Shown here piece after piece: positions 45,526-53,464 of a stretch of 64,000 nt of DNA. Position numbers and translations under genes: made by a program. Where the stretch lies: NCBI GenBank assembly GCA_034670065.1, contig JAXMOG010000003.1, positions 314,324-378,323 on the forward strand, given 5' to 3'. The notes below the pieces were generated by a model. It saw only the letters and a list, made by a program, of their open reading frames with translations. It searched no databases and was not told the DNA's origin. This stretch comes from Mesobacterium_A sp034670065. Its GTDB lineage: Bacteria > Pseudomonadota > Alphaproteobacteria > Rhodobacterales > Rhodobacteraceae. Within the stretch, counting starts at the first letter, position 1; each line of letters begins with the position of its first letter.

Positions 45526-46506
45526 TCAGGCGCCAGTGCGCCGCGTGTCCGGATGCAACGCTGTGCCCAGAATATGATCTGCGCGATGAATCACATGTCG
45601 CGCGCCACCAACAAGCTGCGGGTCTGGACGTCCAACGATTTTGTGATCCTTGCCCGGATATTCCAGGGTCGACAGAAAATGGCGCATACAATTCAGACGC
45701 GCCCGCTTCTTGTCATTCGACTTGATAACAGTCCAAGGCGAGTCGGCTGTGTCTGTATAGAAGAACATCGCCTCTTTCGCTTCGGTGTAGTCATCCCATT
45801 TGTTCAAGCTGGCCTTATCAATGGGCGACAGTTTCCACTGCTTCAAAGGATCGGTCTCACGGCTTTTGAATCGGCGACGCTGTTCGGATTGCGTGACAGA
45901 GAACCAGTATTTGTACATCCGAATGCCAGAACGGACCAACATCCGCTCCAAATCCGGTGTCTGACGCATGAATTCCAAATATTCGGTTGGCTCACAAAAG
46001 CCCATCACCCGCTCAACCCCCGCCCGGTTATACCACGAACGGTCATACAGCACGATTTCACCGGCTGTTGGCAGATGCTCAATATAGCGTTGATAATACC
46101 ACTGGCCGCGCTCTTGATCGGTGGGCTTGTTCAGCGCAACAACCCGAGCATTCCGAGGGTTTAGGTGTTCGGTAAAACGTTTGATCGTACCGCCCTTACC
46201 CGCAGCGTCGCGACCTTCGAACAACATAACAAACTTCTGGCCCGTTTCCTGAGCCCAAATTTGCACTTTCAGCAGTTCAGCCTGCAACTGCGCCTTTTGG
46301 CGTTCATAGCTGCGGCGCGACATTTTGGTTTTATAAGGATATGTGCCCGTTTCAAATGCCCGGCGAATTTCATCAGGCGTTGGCTCTTTAACATGAGGAA
46401 CCCCCGTAACAGACGATTTGGGCGCTGTTGACGCCTTTGCTGAAACCGGTTCGGACTTACTAACGCCGTTTGCGCGCGGGTTTTTGTTGGGGGAAAGATC
46501 TTGCAT
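45526..46506 (-). CDS. ppk2: Polyphosphate kinase 2
   Basis: 326 residues. The PPK2 core has Walker A GRDAAGKGG (98-106) and the DRSWYNRAGVERVMGF lid/Walker B region with Asp155. It transfers phosphate between polyphosphate and nucleotides. The first 40 residues are Ser/Lys/Pro-rich and probably disordered. The ATG at 46506 follows CAGGAGAC. It lies between gapR and murB on the same strand, with a terminator in front. Confidence 0.92.
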   Translation of the reverse strand: MQDLSPNKNPRANGVSKSEPVSAKASTAPKSSVTGVPHVKEPTPDEIRRAFETGTYPYKTKMSRRSYERQKAQLQAELLKVQIWAQETGQKFVMLFEGRDAAGKGGTIKRFTEHLNPRNARVVALNKPTDQERGQWYYQRYIEHLPTAGEIVLYDRSWYNRAGVERVMGFCEPTEYLEFMRQTPDLERMLVRSGIRMYKYWFSVTQSEQRRRFKSRETDPLKQWKLSPIDKASLNKWDDYTEAKEAMFFYTDTADSPWTVIKSNDKKRARLNCMRHFLSTLEYPGKDHKIVGRPDPQLVGGARHVIHRADHILGTALHPDTRRTGA

Positions 46507-46543
46507 CGGCGTCTCCTGATCGTTGATGGATGCGCCAATAATA

Positions 46544-46567
46544 AAGGCGGCCACTAAGGGCCGCCTT
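46544..46567 (-). terminator. Rho-independent terminator after gapR
   Basis: AAGGCGGCC-6-base loop-GGCCGCCTT, a perfect 9-bp stem, followed on the minus strand by TATTATT. It lies between the gapR stop and the ppk2 start. Confidence 0.82.
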
Positions 46568-46600
46568 GAGATGCGTCAAAAACTAAAAATATAGTTGGCT

Positions 46601-46861
46601 TCAGGCCATGCCCAGCGCGGACTTGTACATTTCCATCACCGCTTCTTCTTCGGCGATGTCATCCTGATCGCGTTTGCGCAGTGCAATTACCTTGCGCATG
46701 ACCTTGGTGTCATAGCCCCGGCCTTTCGCCTCGGCCATCACCTCTTTCTGCGCATCGGCGATGTCTTTCTTTTCGGCCTCCAACCGCTCAAACCGTTCAA
46801 CGAATTGACGCAGCTCTTGCGCGGCGACGCCGTAGTTTCCGTCTGACTGTTGCTCACTCAT
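46601..46861 (-). CDS. gapR: Nucleoid-associated protein GapR (DUF2312)
   Basis: 86 residues, almost all one DUF2312 domain: AAQELRQFVERFERLEAEKKD, a coiled coil, then AKGRGYDTKVMRKVIALRKRD. In Caulobacter GapR encircles overtwisted DNA ahead of replication and transcription. The start follows GGAGGC. It has its own terminator. Confidence 0.93.
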   Translation of the reverse strand: MSEQQSDGNYGVAAQELRQFVERFERLEAEKKDIADAQKEVMAEAKGRGYDTKVMRKVIALRKRDQDDIAEEEAVMEMYKSALGMA

Positions 46862-46984
46862 CTTTAGCCTCCTGCCGATTTCAGCATTGAGTATCCCCGC
46901 CCCCGACGCGCTTCAAGGGGTTGCGAGGGTGGTTTTATTGAATTATCGCGCCCACACCGCCGTACCTGAAACAAGGAGAGCCCC

Positions 46985-47200
46985 ATGGACGTGCTGATCT
47001 GGACAGGAGCCGCCATCTCGCTGTTGGGCCTGATTGGGCTGATCTACAGCATCGTCAAGGTCGCTCGGGCCCGACGTGCAAACCTGACAGATGAAGAACT
47101 GCGCGAGGCCGTCAAGAAAGTCGTTCCATTGAACATGGCCGCTTTGTTCGTATCGGTCATCGGCCTGATGCTGGTGATCGTCGGGATCTTCTTGGGCTGA
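46985..47200 (+). CDS. Small two-span membrane protein
   Basis: 71 residues with hydrophobic segments at about 3-24 and 50-70, joined by a charged loop (ARARRANLTDEELREAVKKV). AAGGAG precedes the ATG. Its stop directly abuts the convergent stop of the 661-residue gene. A conserved hypothetical type; function unknown. Confidence 0.8.
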   Translation: MDVLIWTGAAISLLGLIGLIYSIVKVARARRANLTDEELREAVKKVVPLNMAALFVSVIGLMLVIVGIFLG

Positions 47201-49186
47201 TCAGCGCAGCATCGTCGAAAAACTCTGACCATTCTTGATCAGGTCCAGCATCAAGGCATGCGGGGTCCAGAATGGTTTATCCGGGTGATCAAACTCGCTC
47301 ATGATGCGAGTTATATGCGGCAGACCTTCGGATTCGGCTGCGGTCATCGGGCCACCACGCAAACGCGGAAAATTCAGCGCGTGCAAACACACCAAATCAA
47401 TGTCCGACGGCACACGCACCCAACCGTCGGCCAAAGCCCGCGCGCCTTCGTTTGCCATCGCACCAATCATCAACAACTGAATGGTGCGTCGCGACACACC
47501 CCGCACCGGTGCCCGCCGAGAATTGATGATATCCATCACCCGGCGCGACAGTTTGGGACTGCCGTCAGCTTCATACTTATAAAAACCAGCGCCTGATGCC
47601 CGGCCCTTGAACCCGGCCTCGACCAATCGCGTCGCCCAGTTCTCGGCACCGTCTGCGCGCATCAACGACGTGGTGGTTTCCAGCCCCAACAAATCGCGCA
47701 GCTGAAACGGTGGCCAACCCCAGCCCCAGCTCAGCATTGCGGCATCCACTTCATACGGGCTAACGCCTGTGTCCACCAAGGCGTCAGCTGCCCGATGACA
47801 CGCCGCCGCGATCCGGTCTGAAATCGACATGCCCGTTGATTTCAAACGCACTGGAATCTTGCCCATCCGGTCACACAGGCGAAATGCCATATCGATTTCG
47901 GCGCGGGTGGCTTTGGGCCCCTGCACCACTTCGGCCAACCTGACGCGCGGCACCGGAGAGGCAAAGCGCAACCCAACGGTTTCGACGCGCGATGGCACGC
48001 AATTCAACTTCGGAATCCGCGGGTCTATGATGTGTTCTTCGTTGCCGGGTTCTGCCAGCAAAATCAGGCCGCCCTCATCCGAAACCTCTTCGGCAATTCC
48101 CAAGTGACACTTGGTGCGCAGCTCGTCACAGTCTTCCTGAGAAAGCGCGCCTTCGGCCACAACCGCTTTCAGGATCAAGTCTAGCCGGGTCAACGAATCT
48201 GGATGACGCGCTTCATCCGCCACGCCCCATGACACCTGAAAGCCCGACATCAACAACGCCACAACAATCTGCCCGGCCAGCGTTCCTCCGCCCAAAACCA
48301 CGACACGGGTGATGTCGAACGGGCCCCTGAATTGCCGCGCCGCGCGCGCGGCCTCATTCTCGGCACGAAACGCCTGTCGCAACGCAAAAGACTCATCCGT
48401 CTCAAGGCAGGCCTCAAACGCGCTTTGCTCAAAGGTCAGCCCAGCCTCAAAATTCAAAAGAACAGCGGCTTCAACGCAGTTGATCACCTCTTTCGGCGCC
48501 AGCTCGTCGGCATTTTCGTACTGGGCGCGAAATTGATCTACGACATCGCGAAAATCCAGAAAATCTGCAAAACCTTCCAACCGGTTTCGTGACGGCCGAA
48601 CCGGCATCCCGGACTCGCGCAGCTTCAAACACATCGCTACGCCGGCAGGACGCGGGGCCTTGTCTGTAAACGCATCAAACAACTTGCCCAAGTCGGGCGC
48701 ATTGACGTGGCGCGACGCGCCACTCAACAACAAATCCAGAATAGGGCGTGGCCCGATGATCCTCGTTGCTCGCTGGGTTCCGCCCCCGCATGGGACCAAT
48801 CCCAAAGTCACTTCGGGAAATCCGATGCGTGTATTGTTATTGGCGATCCGGTAATGCGCAGCCAGCGCCAATTCCAACCCCGCCCCCATCACCACACCAT
48901 GCAGCGAAGCGACCACAGGCTTGGAGCAGGATTCAATTGCGCAAGTTACAACGCGTAACTCGTCGGCCAGCCCGGTTTCGTTATAGGTACCAATTTCGAT
49001 ACCGGCTGAAAAACCCGCGCCACTGCCCAGCAGTAAGATATCTTGAACATCAGAATTGGCCTCAACGGCCTGAATCTGGTCATGCAACCAACGGCAGACC
49101 GCAACATTCAGCGCATTGGCCGGCGAATGTCGCAAGGTCACTATCGCGACGCCGCGTTCCACTTCAACCGTGCCAAAATCACTCAT
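47201..49186 (-). CDS. Crotonase / 3-hydroxyacyl-CoA dehydrogenase-like fusion
   Basis: 661 residues, FadB-like layout. The N-terminal crotonase half keeps the two catalytic glutamates, Glu105 (GAGLELAL) and Glu125 (GFPEVTLG). The dehydrogenase half starts near residue 292, but its nucleotide loop reads GGGTLAG and the catalytic His of the HFFNP motif is Arg407 (GLRFASP). It may hydrate enoyl-CoA without oxidising the product. No thiolase partner is adjacent. The ATG at 49186 begins MSDFGTVEVE. Confidence 0.85.
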   Translation of the reverse strand: MSDFGTVEVERGVAIVTLRHSPANALNVAVCRWLHDQIQAVEANSDVQDILLLGSGAGFSAGIEIGTYNETGLADELRVVTCAIESCSKPVVASLHGVVMGAGLELALAAHYRIANNNTRIGFPEVTLGLVPCGGGTQRATRIIGPRPILDLLLSGASRHVNAPDLGKLFDAFTDKAPRPAGVAMCLKLRESGMPVRPSRNRLEGFADFLDFRDVVDQFRAQYENADELAPKEVINCVEAAVLLNFEAGLTFEQSAFEACLETDESFALRQAFRAENEAARAARQFRGPFDITRVVVLGGGTLAGQIVVALLMSGFQVSWGVADEARHPDSLTRLDLILKAVVAEGALSQEDCDELRTKCHLGIAEEVSDEGGLILLAEPGNEEHIIDPRIPKLNCVPSRVETVGLRFASPVPRVRLAEVVQGPKATRAEIDMAFRLCDRMGKIPVRLKSTGMSISDRIAAACHRAADALVDTGVSPYEVDAAMLSWGWGWPPFQLRDLLGLETTTSLMRADGAENWATRLVEAGFKGRASGAGFYKYEADGSPKLSRRVMDIINSRRAPVRGVSRRTIQLLMIGAMANEGARALADGWVRVPSDIDLVCLHALNFPRLRGGPMTAAESEGLPHITRIMSEFDHPDKPFWTPHALMLDLIKNGQSFSTMLR

Positions 49187-49319
49187 TTATCTGCCCAACC
49201 AACCAAAATCAGAGCGCGCACAAACACCCGATCGTCATCGGAACAGCACCCTTGCCCAATAGAATCGTAAAGATTCGGTGAAGGCAAGGGCCACCCCAGT
49301 GAAGGGCGTTATTTTCAGC

Positions 49320-49532
49320 TTATAAGGGTAAGTTGTCGAAGGCGTCTTCAACCGCGTCTTCGACAATTTCATTCACGCGGTTTCGTGTTTCAGCCGGAAC
49401 CTCTTCGCCAACAGCGTCCAACCGTTCGATCAGACCCTCCATGGCTGTGGCCAGTTCCATGCGTTCCGCTGTTGAGCTTTTGTCGATCTGAGCGATCATT
49501 GCATTCAGCTTGTCAGTCAGTTCAATTGACAT
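49320..49532 (-). CDS. Small acidic hypothetical protein
   Basis: 70 residues, predicted mostly helical, with acidic runs (EIVEDAVEDAFDNLP) and no Cys. The ATG at 49532 follows GGAGAGGAGAAC. It lies 53 bp downstream of the DksA-like gene on the same strand, probably in the same transcript. An interrupted hairpin (about 49251-49291) follows its stop. Family not recognised. Confidence 0.72.
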   Translation of the reverse strand: MSIELTDKLNAMIAQIDKSSTAERMELATAMEGLIERLDAVGEEVPAETRNRVNEIVEDAVEDAFDNLPL

Positions 49533-49585
49533 GACGTTCTCCTCTCCAGTTGGCAATCGGTTTTGATTTTTGGGCCGTATTGCAT

Positions 49586-49909
49586 TCATGCGTGCCGAGA
49601 CGCGCATGCAACGCATAGTGGCGTCTCGGGTAAAATATTCAATCGCTCACCTGCAATTTCCGCGCCACATTCGACGCAACTTCCATATTCGCCGTCGGCC
49701 ATCCGCTGAAGTGCTGCAATAATACGCGCAATTTCCATCTGACCCGACGTTCCAAGGCTTTCCATCACCTCGTCACCTTCGCGTTCAACGGCCATTTCTT
49801 CCCAGTCCTTTGAATGCGCCTCTCCTAAGGCGGCGTCCAACTGTTCTAACCGGCCACCCAGCTCTCTGAGTCTTTTCAAAAGACGAATTTTGTAAGCATG
49901 ATGCGACAT
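49586..49909 (-). CDS. DksA/TraR-family zinc-finger protein
   Basis: 107 residues. An N-terminal coiled coil (about 5-70) is followed by a C4 zinc finger, Cys 78/81/99/102 (CVECGAEIAG ... CVACASRH). Shorter than DksA (151). The coiled-coil tip region reads EGDEVMESLG. Such proteins reach into the RNA polymerase secondary channel. Divergent from the persulfide operon. Confidence 0.87.
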   Translation of the reverse strand: MSHHAYKIRLLKRLRELGGRLEQLDAALGEAHSKDWEEMAVEREGDEVMESLGTSGQMEIARIIAALQRMADGEYGSCVECGAEIAGERLNILPETPLCVACASRHA

Positions 49910-49993
49910 GGGGCACCTCTTTCTATTGCCAGGTGCCGTTATGCCAGTTCTACCCGTTCACAACATTGACGCAGGTCAATCACAGCACTTGAA

Positions 49994-50011
49994 ACACATT
50001 CAAACATGTGT
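49994..50011. promoter_or_regulatory. Inverted repeat in front of the persulfide operon
   Basis: ACACAT-6 bases-ATGTGT, with a central ATTCAAAC, lies 32 bp upstream of the ATG at 50043. ATTCAAA resembles half-sites of BigR/SqrR-type ArsR repressors that control persulfide genes (family knowledge), but the second half differs. It could be the operator of the operon or of the divergent gene. Confidence 0.4.
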
Positions 50012-50042
50012 ATATGTCACATCAATCACGGAGGATTCTCGC

Positions 50043-50906
50043 ATGTCACCTGAAGTCACCGGCTTTTTCGACGAAGCAACAAATACAATTTCCTATGTGG
50101 TCAAAGACCCCCAAGGCAGCAGCTGTGCCATTATCGACAGCGTCTTGGACTTTGACTATTCATCCGGTCGCACCGATACCCGTTCGGCCGATGCCATCAT
50201 CAAATTCGTGCAGGACAACAACCTGACGGTCGACTGGCTGTTGGAAAGCCATGTCCACGCCGATCACTTGTCTGCGGCCCCCTATATTCAGGAAAAAGTT
50301 GGCGGCAAAATCGGTATCGGCGAACAGATTACAACTGTTCAGGACACATTTGGCAAAGTGTTCAACGAAGGCACCGAATTTCAGCGTGACGGCAGCCAGT
50401 TCGATAAGCTGTTCCAACAAGGTGACAGCTTTCACATCGGACAACTGCGCGGCGACGTTCTGCACACACCCGGCCACACACCAGCCTGCCTGACATATGT
50501 TGTTGGCAACGCGGCATTTGTTGGTGACACATTGTTCATGCCTGATTTCGGCACGGCACGCTGTGACTTCCCCGGCGGGTCTTCGGAAATCCTGTTCGCC
50601 TCGATCCAGAAAATCCTATCCTTGCCGGATGAAACCCGCATTTTTGTGGGCCATGACTACAAGGCGCCCGGCCGTGACGAATATGCCTGGGAAACCACGG
50701 TGGGAGAGCAAAAAGCCCTGAACATCCACGTCGGCGAAGGCAAGTCCGCTGAGGACTTCATTCGCATGCGTGATGAACGTGATGCCCAGCTGGCTATGCC
50801 CAAGCTGATCATCCCGTCCCTTCAGGTGAATATGCGCGCGGGCCAGATGCCGCCTGAAGATGACGACGGCAACGTGTACCTAAAGGTACCCGTAAACAAA
50901 CTATAA
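50043..50906 (+). CDS. MBL-fold hydrolase, persulfide dioxygenase-like
   Basis: 287 residues. Metallo-beta-lactamase fold with HVHADH (70-75) and later HTPGHTP, VGDTLF and FVGHDY ligands, as in ETHE1 and Blh. It probably oxidises glutathione persulfide to sulfite. The ATG at 50043 follows CGGAGG; the longer frame to 49908 runs through the divergent promoter. Followed by two YeeE/YedE genes and a DUF442 gene. Confidence 0.88.
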   Translation: MSPEVTGFFDEATNTISYVVKDPQGSSCAIIDSVLDFDYSSGRTDTRSADAIIKFVQDNNLTVDWLLESHVHADHLSAAPYIQEKVGGKIGIGEQITTVQDTFGKVFNEGTEFQRDGSQFDKLFQQGDSFHIGQLRGDVLHTPGHTPACLTYVVGNAAFVGDTLFMPDFGTARCDFPGGSSEILFASIQKILSLPDETRIFVGHDYKAPGRDEYAWETTVGEQKALNIHVGEGKSAEDFIRMRDERDAQLAMPKLIIPSLQVNMRAGQMPPEDDDGNVYLKVPVNKL

Positions 50907-50992
50907 ATAACAACTGATTAGCGGAAGCGAACCCGCTGAACGATGCCGCGTACATGTGCGCGGATACATCAAGGACGTAAGGAAACGCGACG

Positions 50993-51418
50993 ATGGAACA
51001 AGATTGGATTTGGGGGCTGATTGGCGGCCTTTTGATCGGAACGGGAGGGGCAGTTTACCTCTTGTTCAATGGGCGCATCATGGGGGCCAGCGGCATTATT
51101 GGCGGCTTGGTCGATGGCTCTGGTCATTCCACCAAATGGGAGCGCCTGTTGTTCCTGTTGGGGGTCGCTGTACTGCCGATTATCCTGATGCCGTTTTACC
51201 GCGAGGTGAACACCCATGTCACAGACAACATGATCGTTCTGGTCGCTGCTGGCCTGTTGGTGGGCATTGGCACACGAATTGCCAATGGCTGCACATCTGG
51301 ACATGGCGTTTGCGGCATGTCGCGCCTGTCTGTTCGAGGTCTGGTCGCAACCATCTGCTATATTCTGGCAGGCGGTGTCGGTGTGATCATCTTCCGTCAT
51401 CTGCTGGGAGTTATCTGA
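50993..51418 (+). CDS. YeeE/YedE-family sulfur transporter, first half
   Basis: 141 residues, four to five membrane helices. Conserved GTRIANGCTSGHGVCGMSRLS carries the two cysteines used in thiosulfate or persulfide transport in this family. It is the PmpA-like half. The stop overlaps the start of the second half (TGATG at 51416-51420). Confidence 0.88.
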   Translation: MEQDWIWGLIGGLLIGTGGAVYLLFNGRIMGASGIIGGLVDGSGHSTKWERLLFLLGVAVLPIILMPFYREVNTHVTDNMIVLVAAGLLVGIGTRIANGCTSGHGVCGMSRLSVRGLVATICYILAGGVGVIIFRHLLGVI

Positions 51419-51852
51419 TGCGCAATCTGTTTGCTTTCATTGCGGGCGGCTTATTCGGTGGTGGGCTGTTTATCTCTGGCATGACTGACACCACAAAGGT
51501 GCAGGGCTGGCTGGACGTTTTCGGCAACTGGGATCCAACCTTGGCCTTTGTTATGGGCGGTGCCATGATCCCCATGGCCATTGCATGGCTCATCACGCGC
51601 CGTCGGTCTTCGGCTGTATTGGGCACGACCTTCCCCCCCGCCCCCAGCACGGAAATCGACCGTAAATTGGTCATCGGTTCGGTAATGTTCGGAATGGGCT
51701 GGGGCCTGGCTGGGCTTTGCCCAGGCCCTTCAATTGCGGCACTCAGCTATGGCGGAACCGGGTTGTATGTTTTTGTGGCGGCAATGCTGACTGGAATGGT
51801 CTTTGCCCCGTTTTTTCGGACCAAGCTGGACAGAGTTGTTCCGGCAGAGTAA
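51418..51852 (+). CDS. YeeE/YedE-family sulfur transporter, second half
   Basis: 144 residues, membrane protein with GGLFGGGLFISGM near the N-terminus and GLAGLCPGPSIA near residue 95, the PmpB-like half. Together with the preceding gene it makes one YeeE-like transporter. The ATG at 51418 overlaps the upstream stop by one base. Confidence 0.88.
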   Translation: MRNLFAFIAGGLFGGGLFISGMTDTTKVQGWLDVFGNWDPTLAFVMGGAMIPMAIAWLITRRRSSAVLGTTFPPAPSTEIDRKLVIGSVMFGMGWGLAGLCPGPSIAALSYGGTGLYVFVAAMLTGMVFAPFFRTKLDRVVPAE

Positions 51853-51861
51853 CTCTTACGC

Positions 51862-52296
51862 ATGCGCCAGATTACCGAAAAATATCATGTGTCCCCGCAA
51901 ATTACGCCGGACGATGTGCCCGCCCTGAAAGAGGCGGGCATCACCACCGTTATCTGCAACCGCCCGGATGCAGAAAACCCGCCGGAACTTCAGGCAGAAG
52001 CAATGAAAGCCGCTGTTGAAGCGGCCGGAATGTCGTTTGAAGTTCTGCCATTAACGCATCAGACGATGACACCAGACAACGTGGCCCATCAGGCTGCAAT
52101 GGTTGAGCAGTCCAGCGGCCCGGTTTTGGCCTATTGCGCATCGGGCACCCGCTGTACGGTTGTCTGGTCGCTGTGGAATGCCAGTCAGGGCGACATGACC
52201 CCAGACCAGATTTTGGACATTGCTGCAAAGGCCGGGTACGACCTTGCCGGCTTGCGTCCAACCTTGATGGCGATTGCCGAAGGTGCGCGCGGTTAA
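51862..52296 (+). CDS. DUF442 sulfurtransferase/phosphatase-like protein
   Basis: 144 residues (TIGR01244). The Cys-loop CASGTRC (92-98) resembles the phosphatase/rhodanese active site. In Blh proteins this domain is fused to the persulfide dioxygenase; here it is a separate gene in the same operon, 9 bp after the transporter. Probably handles sulfane sulfur in the cytosol. Confidence 0.88.
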   Translation: MRQITEKYHVSPQITPDDVPALKEAGITTVICNRPDAENPPELQAEAMKAAVEAAGMSFEVLPLTHQTMTPDNVAHQAAMVEQSSGPVLAYCASGTRCTVVWSLWNASQGDMTPDQILDIAAKAGYDLAGLRPTLMAIAEGARG

Positions 52297-52303
52297 TTCG
52301 CGT

Positions 52304-53395
52304 TCACTCTTCTTCCCAATCGGCCAAACTGTTCAAATCCATCGGCTGTTCGGTGGCGAACATCTCCGCCGCAACGCCATCACCCTCTTCGCCCCCCGAG
52401 ACCGGCTCAAGCGATAGATCGCTAACCTCTTCCTGTGGGGAATCCATACCTGACAGCTGATCGGCCACGCTTGTGAAACCGACATCTTCCCCTGCCAATG
52501 CGGATTGATCCGAATCTTGGCCCTTGCGCGCGCCACGCGGCAAGTTCAATCGGACAGCGCGAAACCCATTCATTTGCCCCAACCGTCCTTTGGCCACGAC
52601 ATGCCCGCCCGCAGCGCGTATCACCGCCATGTTCAGCGCATCAGCTGGCAAATCCACCAGATCACCAGGCTTGAACCGACACACCGTGGTGAGCGGCACG
52701 CGCAACGTGCACAAATCAACCGTCACCGGCGTTGGCAACATGGTAAATCCATTTCCTACGTTCGCCACAGGTTCATCCTGGCGCAAACGCGCCGGCGGCG
52801 TTTTGCGCCTGACAGGTAAGAAAATACGCACCTCCCCACGACGCTGCCCTTCGCCCAGTTCAAGCGCCGCTGTGAACACGGCAAATTGCGGGGCATTCAG
52901 CGCCAAAGCTGCGGCCCGCAGATCTTCCGCCCGCGTTTCCAGACGAAACCCCTGCCACATCACAGCTTCAGGCAAATCGCCAAGCGCGTCAGATACCTCC
53001 CCCAACAACCAGTCAAGATACAGCCATGCAATCGTGGCATCTGTGGATGTGTAATCACGCTCTTCCGGGGTGCGGTCGAAAATCATTCCAACCGTTTGAA
53101 TTTCAATCAAACTGCACAAAAGTGCACGGTCCAGCACGGCCAGGCCCACTTGCCCGTCGCCAGATCGCAAAATCAAAATCAAATGCGCGTCGGGCACCAC
53201 GGATAAAGCGGTTTCCTGATCCAGAACTTCGGATTGAATGCCCTTGCTGACGATTGGCAAGCCCCACAACCGATCAGCAACACGCCCCAACGCCAGGCGC
53301 AAAGCCCGTGTCGGCGTAACCGCACTGGCATCCCGCAGGCGGTTCCCTTGGCTAACCTTTCGGTGCAGCACATTTTCTGCGGGTTCGGACGTCAT
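52304..53395 (-). CDS. FliM/FliN-family motor-switch-like protein
   Basis: 363 residues. A FliM-like middle part is followed by a SpoA (FliM/FliN C-terminal) domain near residues 210-290, with VDLCTLRVPLTTVCRFKPGDLVDLP, then an acidic tail ending ADWEEE. It lacks the usual N-terminal CheY-binding FliM peptide as far as I can see. No flagellar genes are near; it lies 69 bp downstream of a histidine kinase. Role in a motor or another switch is open. Confidence 0.78.
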   Translation of the reverse strand: MTSEPAENVLHRKVSQGNRLRDASAVTPTRALRLALGRVADRLWGLPIVSKGIQSEVLDQETALSVVPDAHLILILRSGDGQVGLAVLDRALLCSLIEIQTVGMIFDRTPEERDYTSTDATIAWLYLDWLLGEVSDALGDLPEAVMWQGFRLETRAEDLRAAALALNAPQFAVFTAALELGEGQRRGEVRIFLPVRRKTPPARLRQDEPVANVGNGFTMLPTPVTVDLCTLRVPLTTVCRFKPGDLVDLPADALNMAVIRAAGGHVVAKGRLGQMNGFRAVRLNLPRGARKGQDSDQSALAGEDVGFTSVADQLSGMDSPQEEVSDLSLEPVSGGEEGDGVAAEMFATEQPMDLNSLADWEEE

Positions 53396-53464
53396 GAATT
53401 AATTGCAACCTGCTCGATTACAATTGGTATCGCCCGATAGTGTTACCAACCCATTGAAAAAACC

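Noticed and set aside
49251..49291. Interrupted hairpin with CCTTGCC/GGCAAGG and GAATC/GATTC arms
   Set aside because: It could end the small acidic gene transcript but has no T tract. Both inner arms are GANTC, which may be chance; too weak to call.
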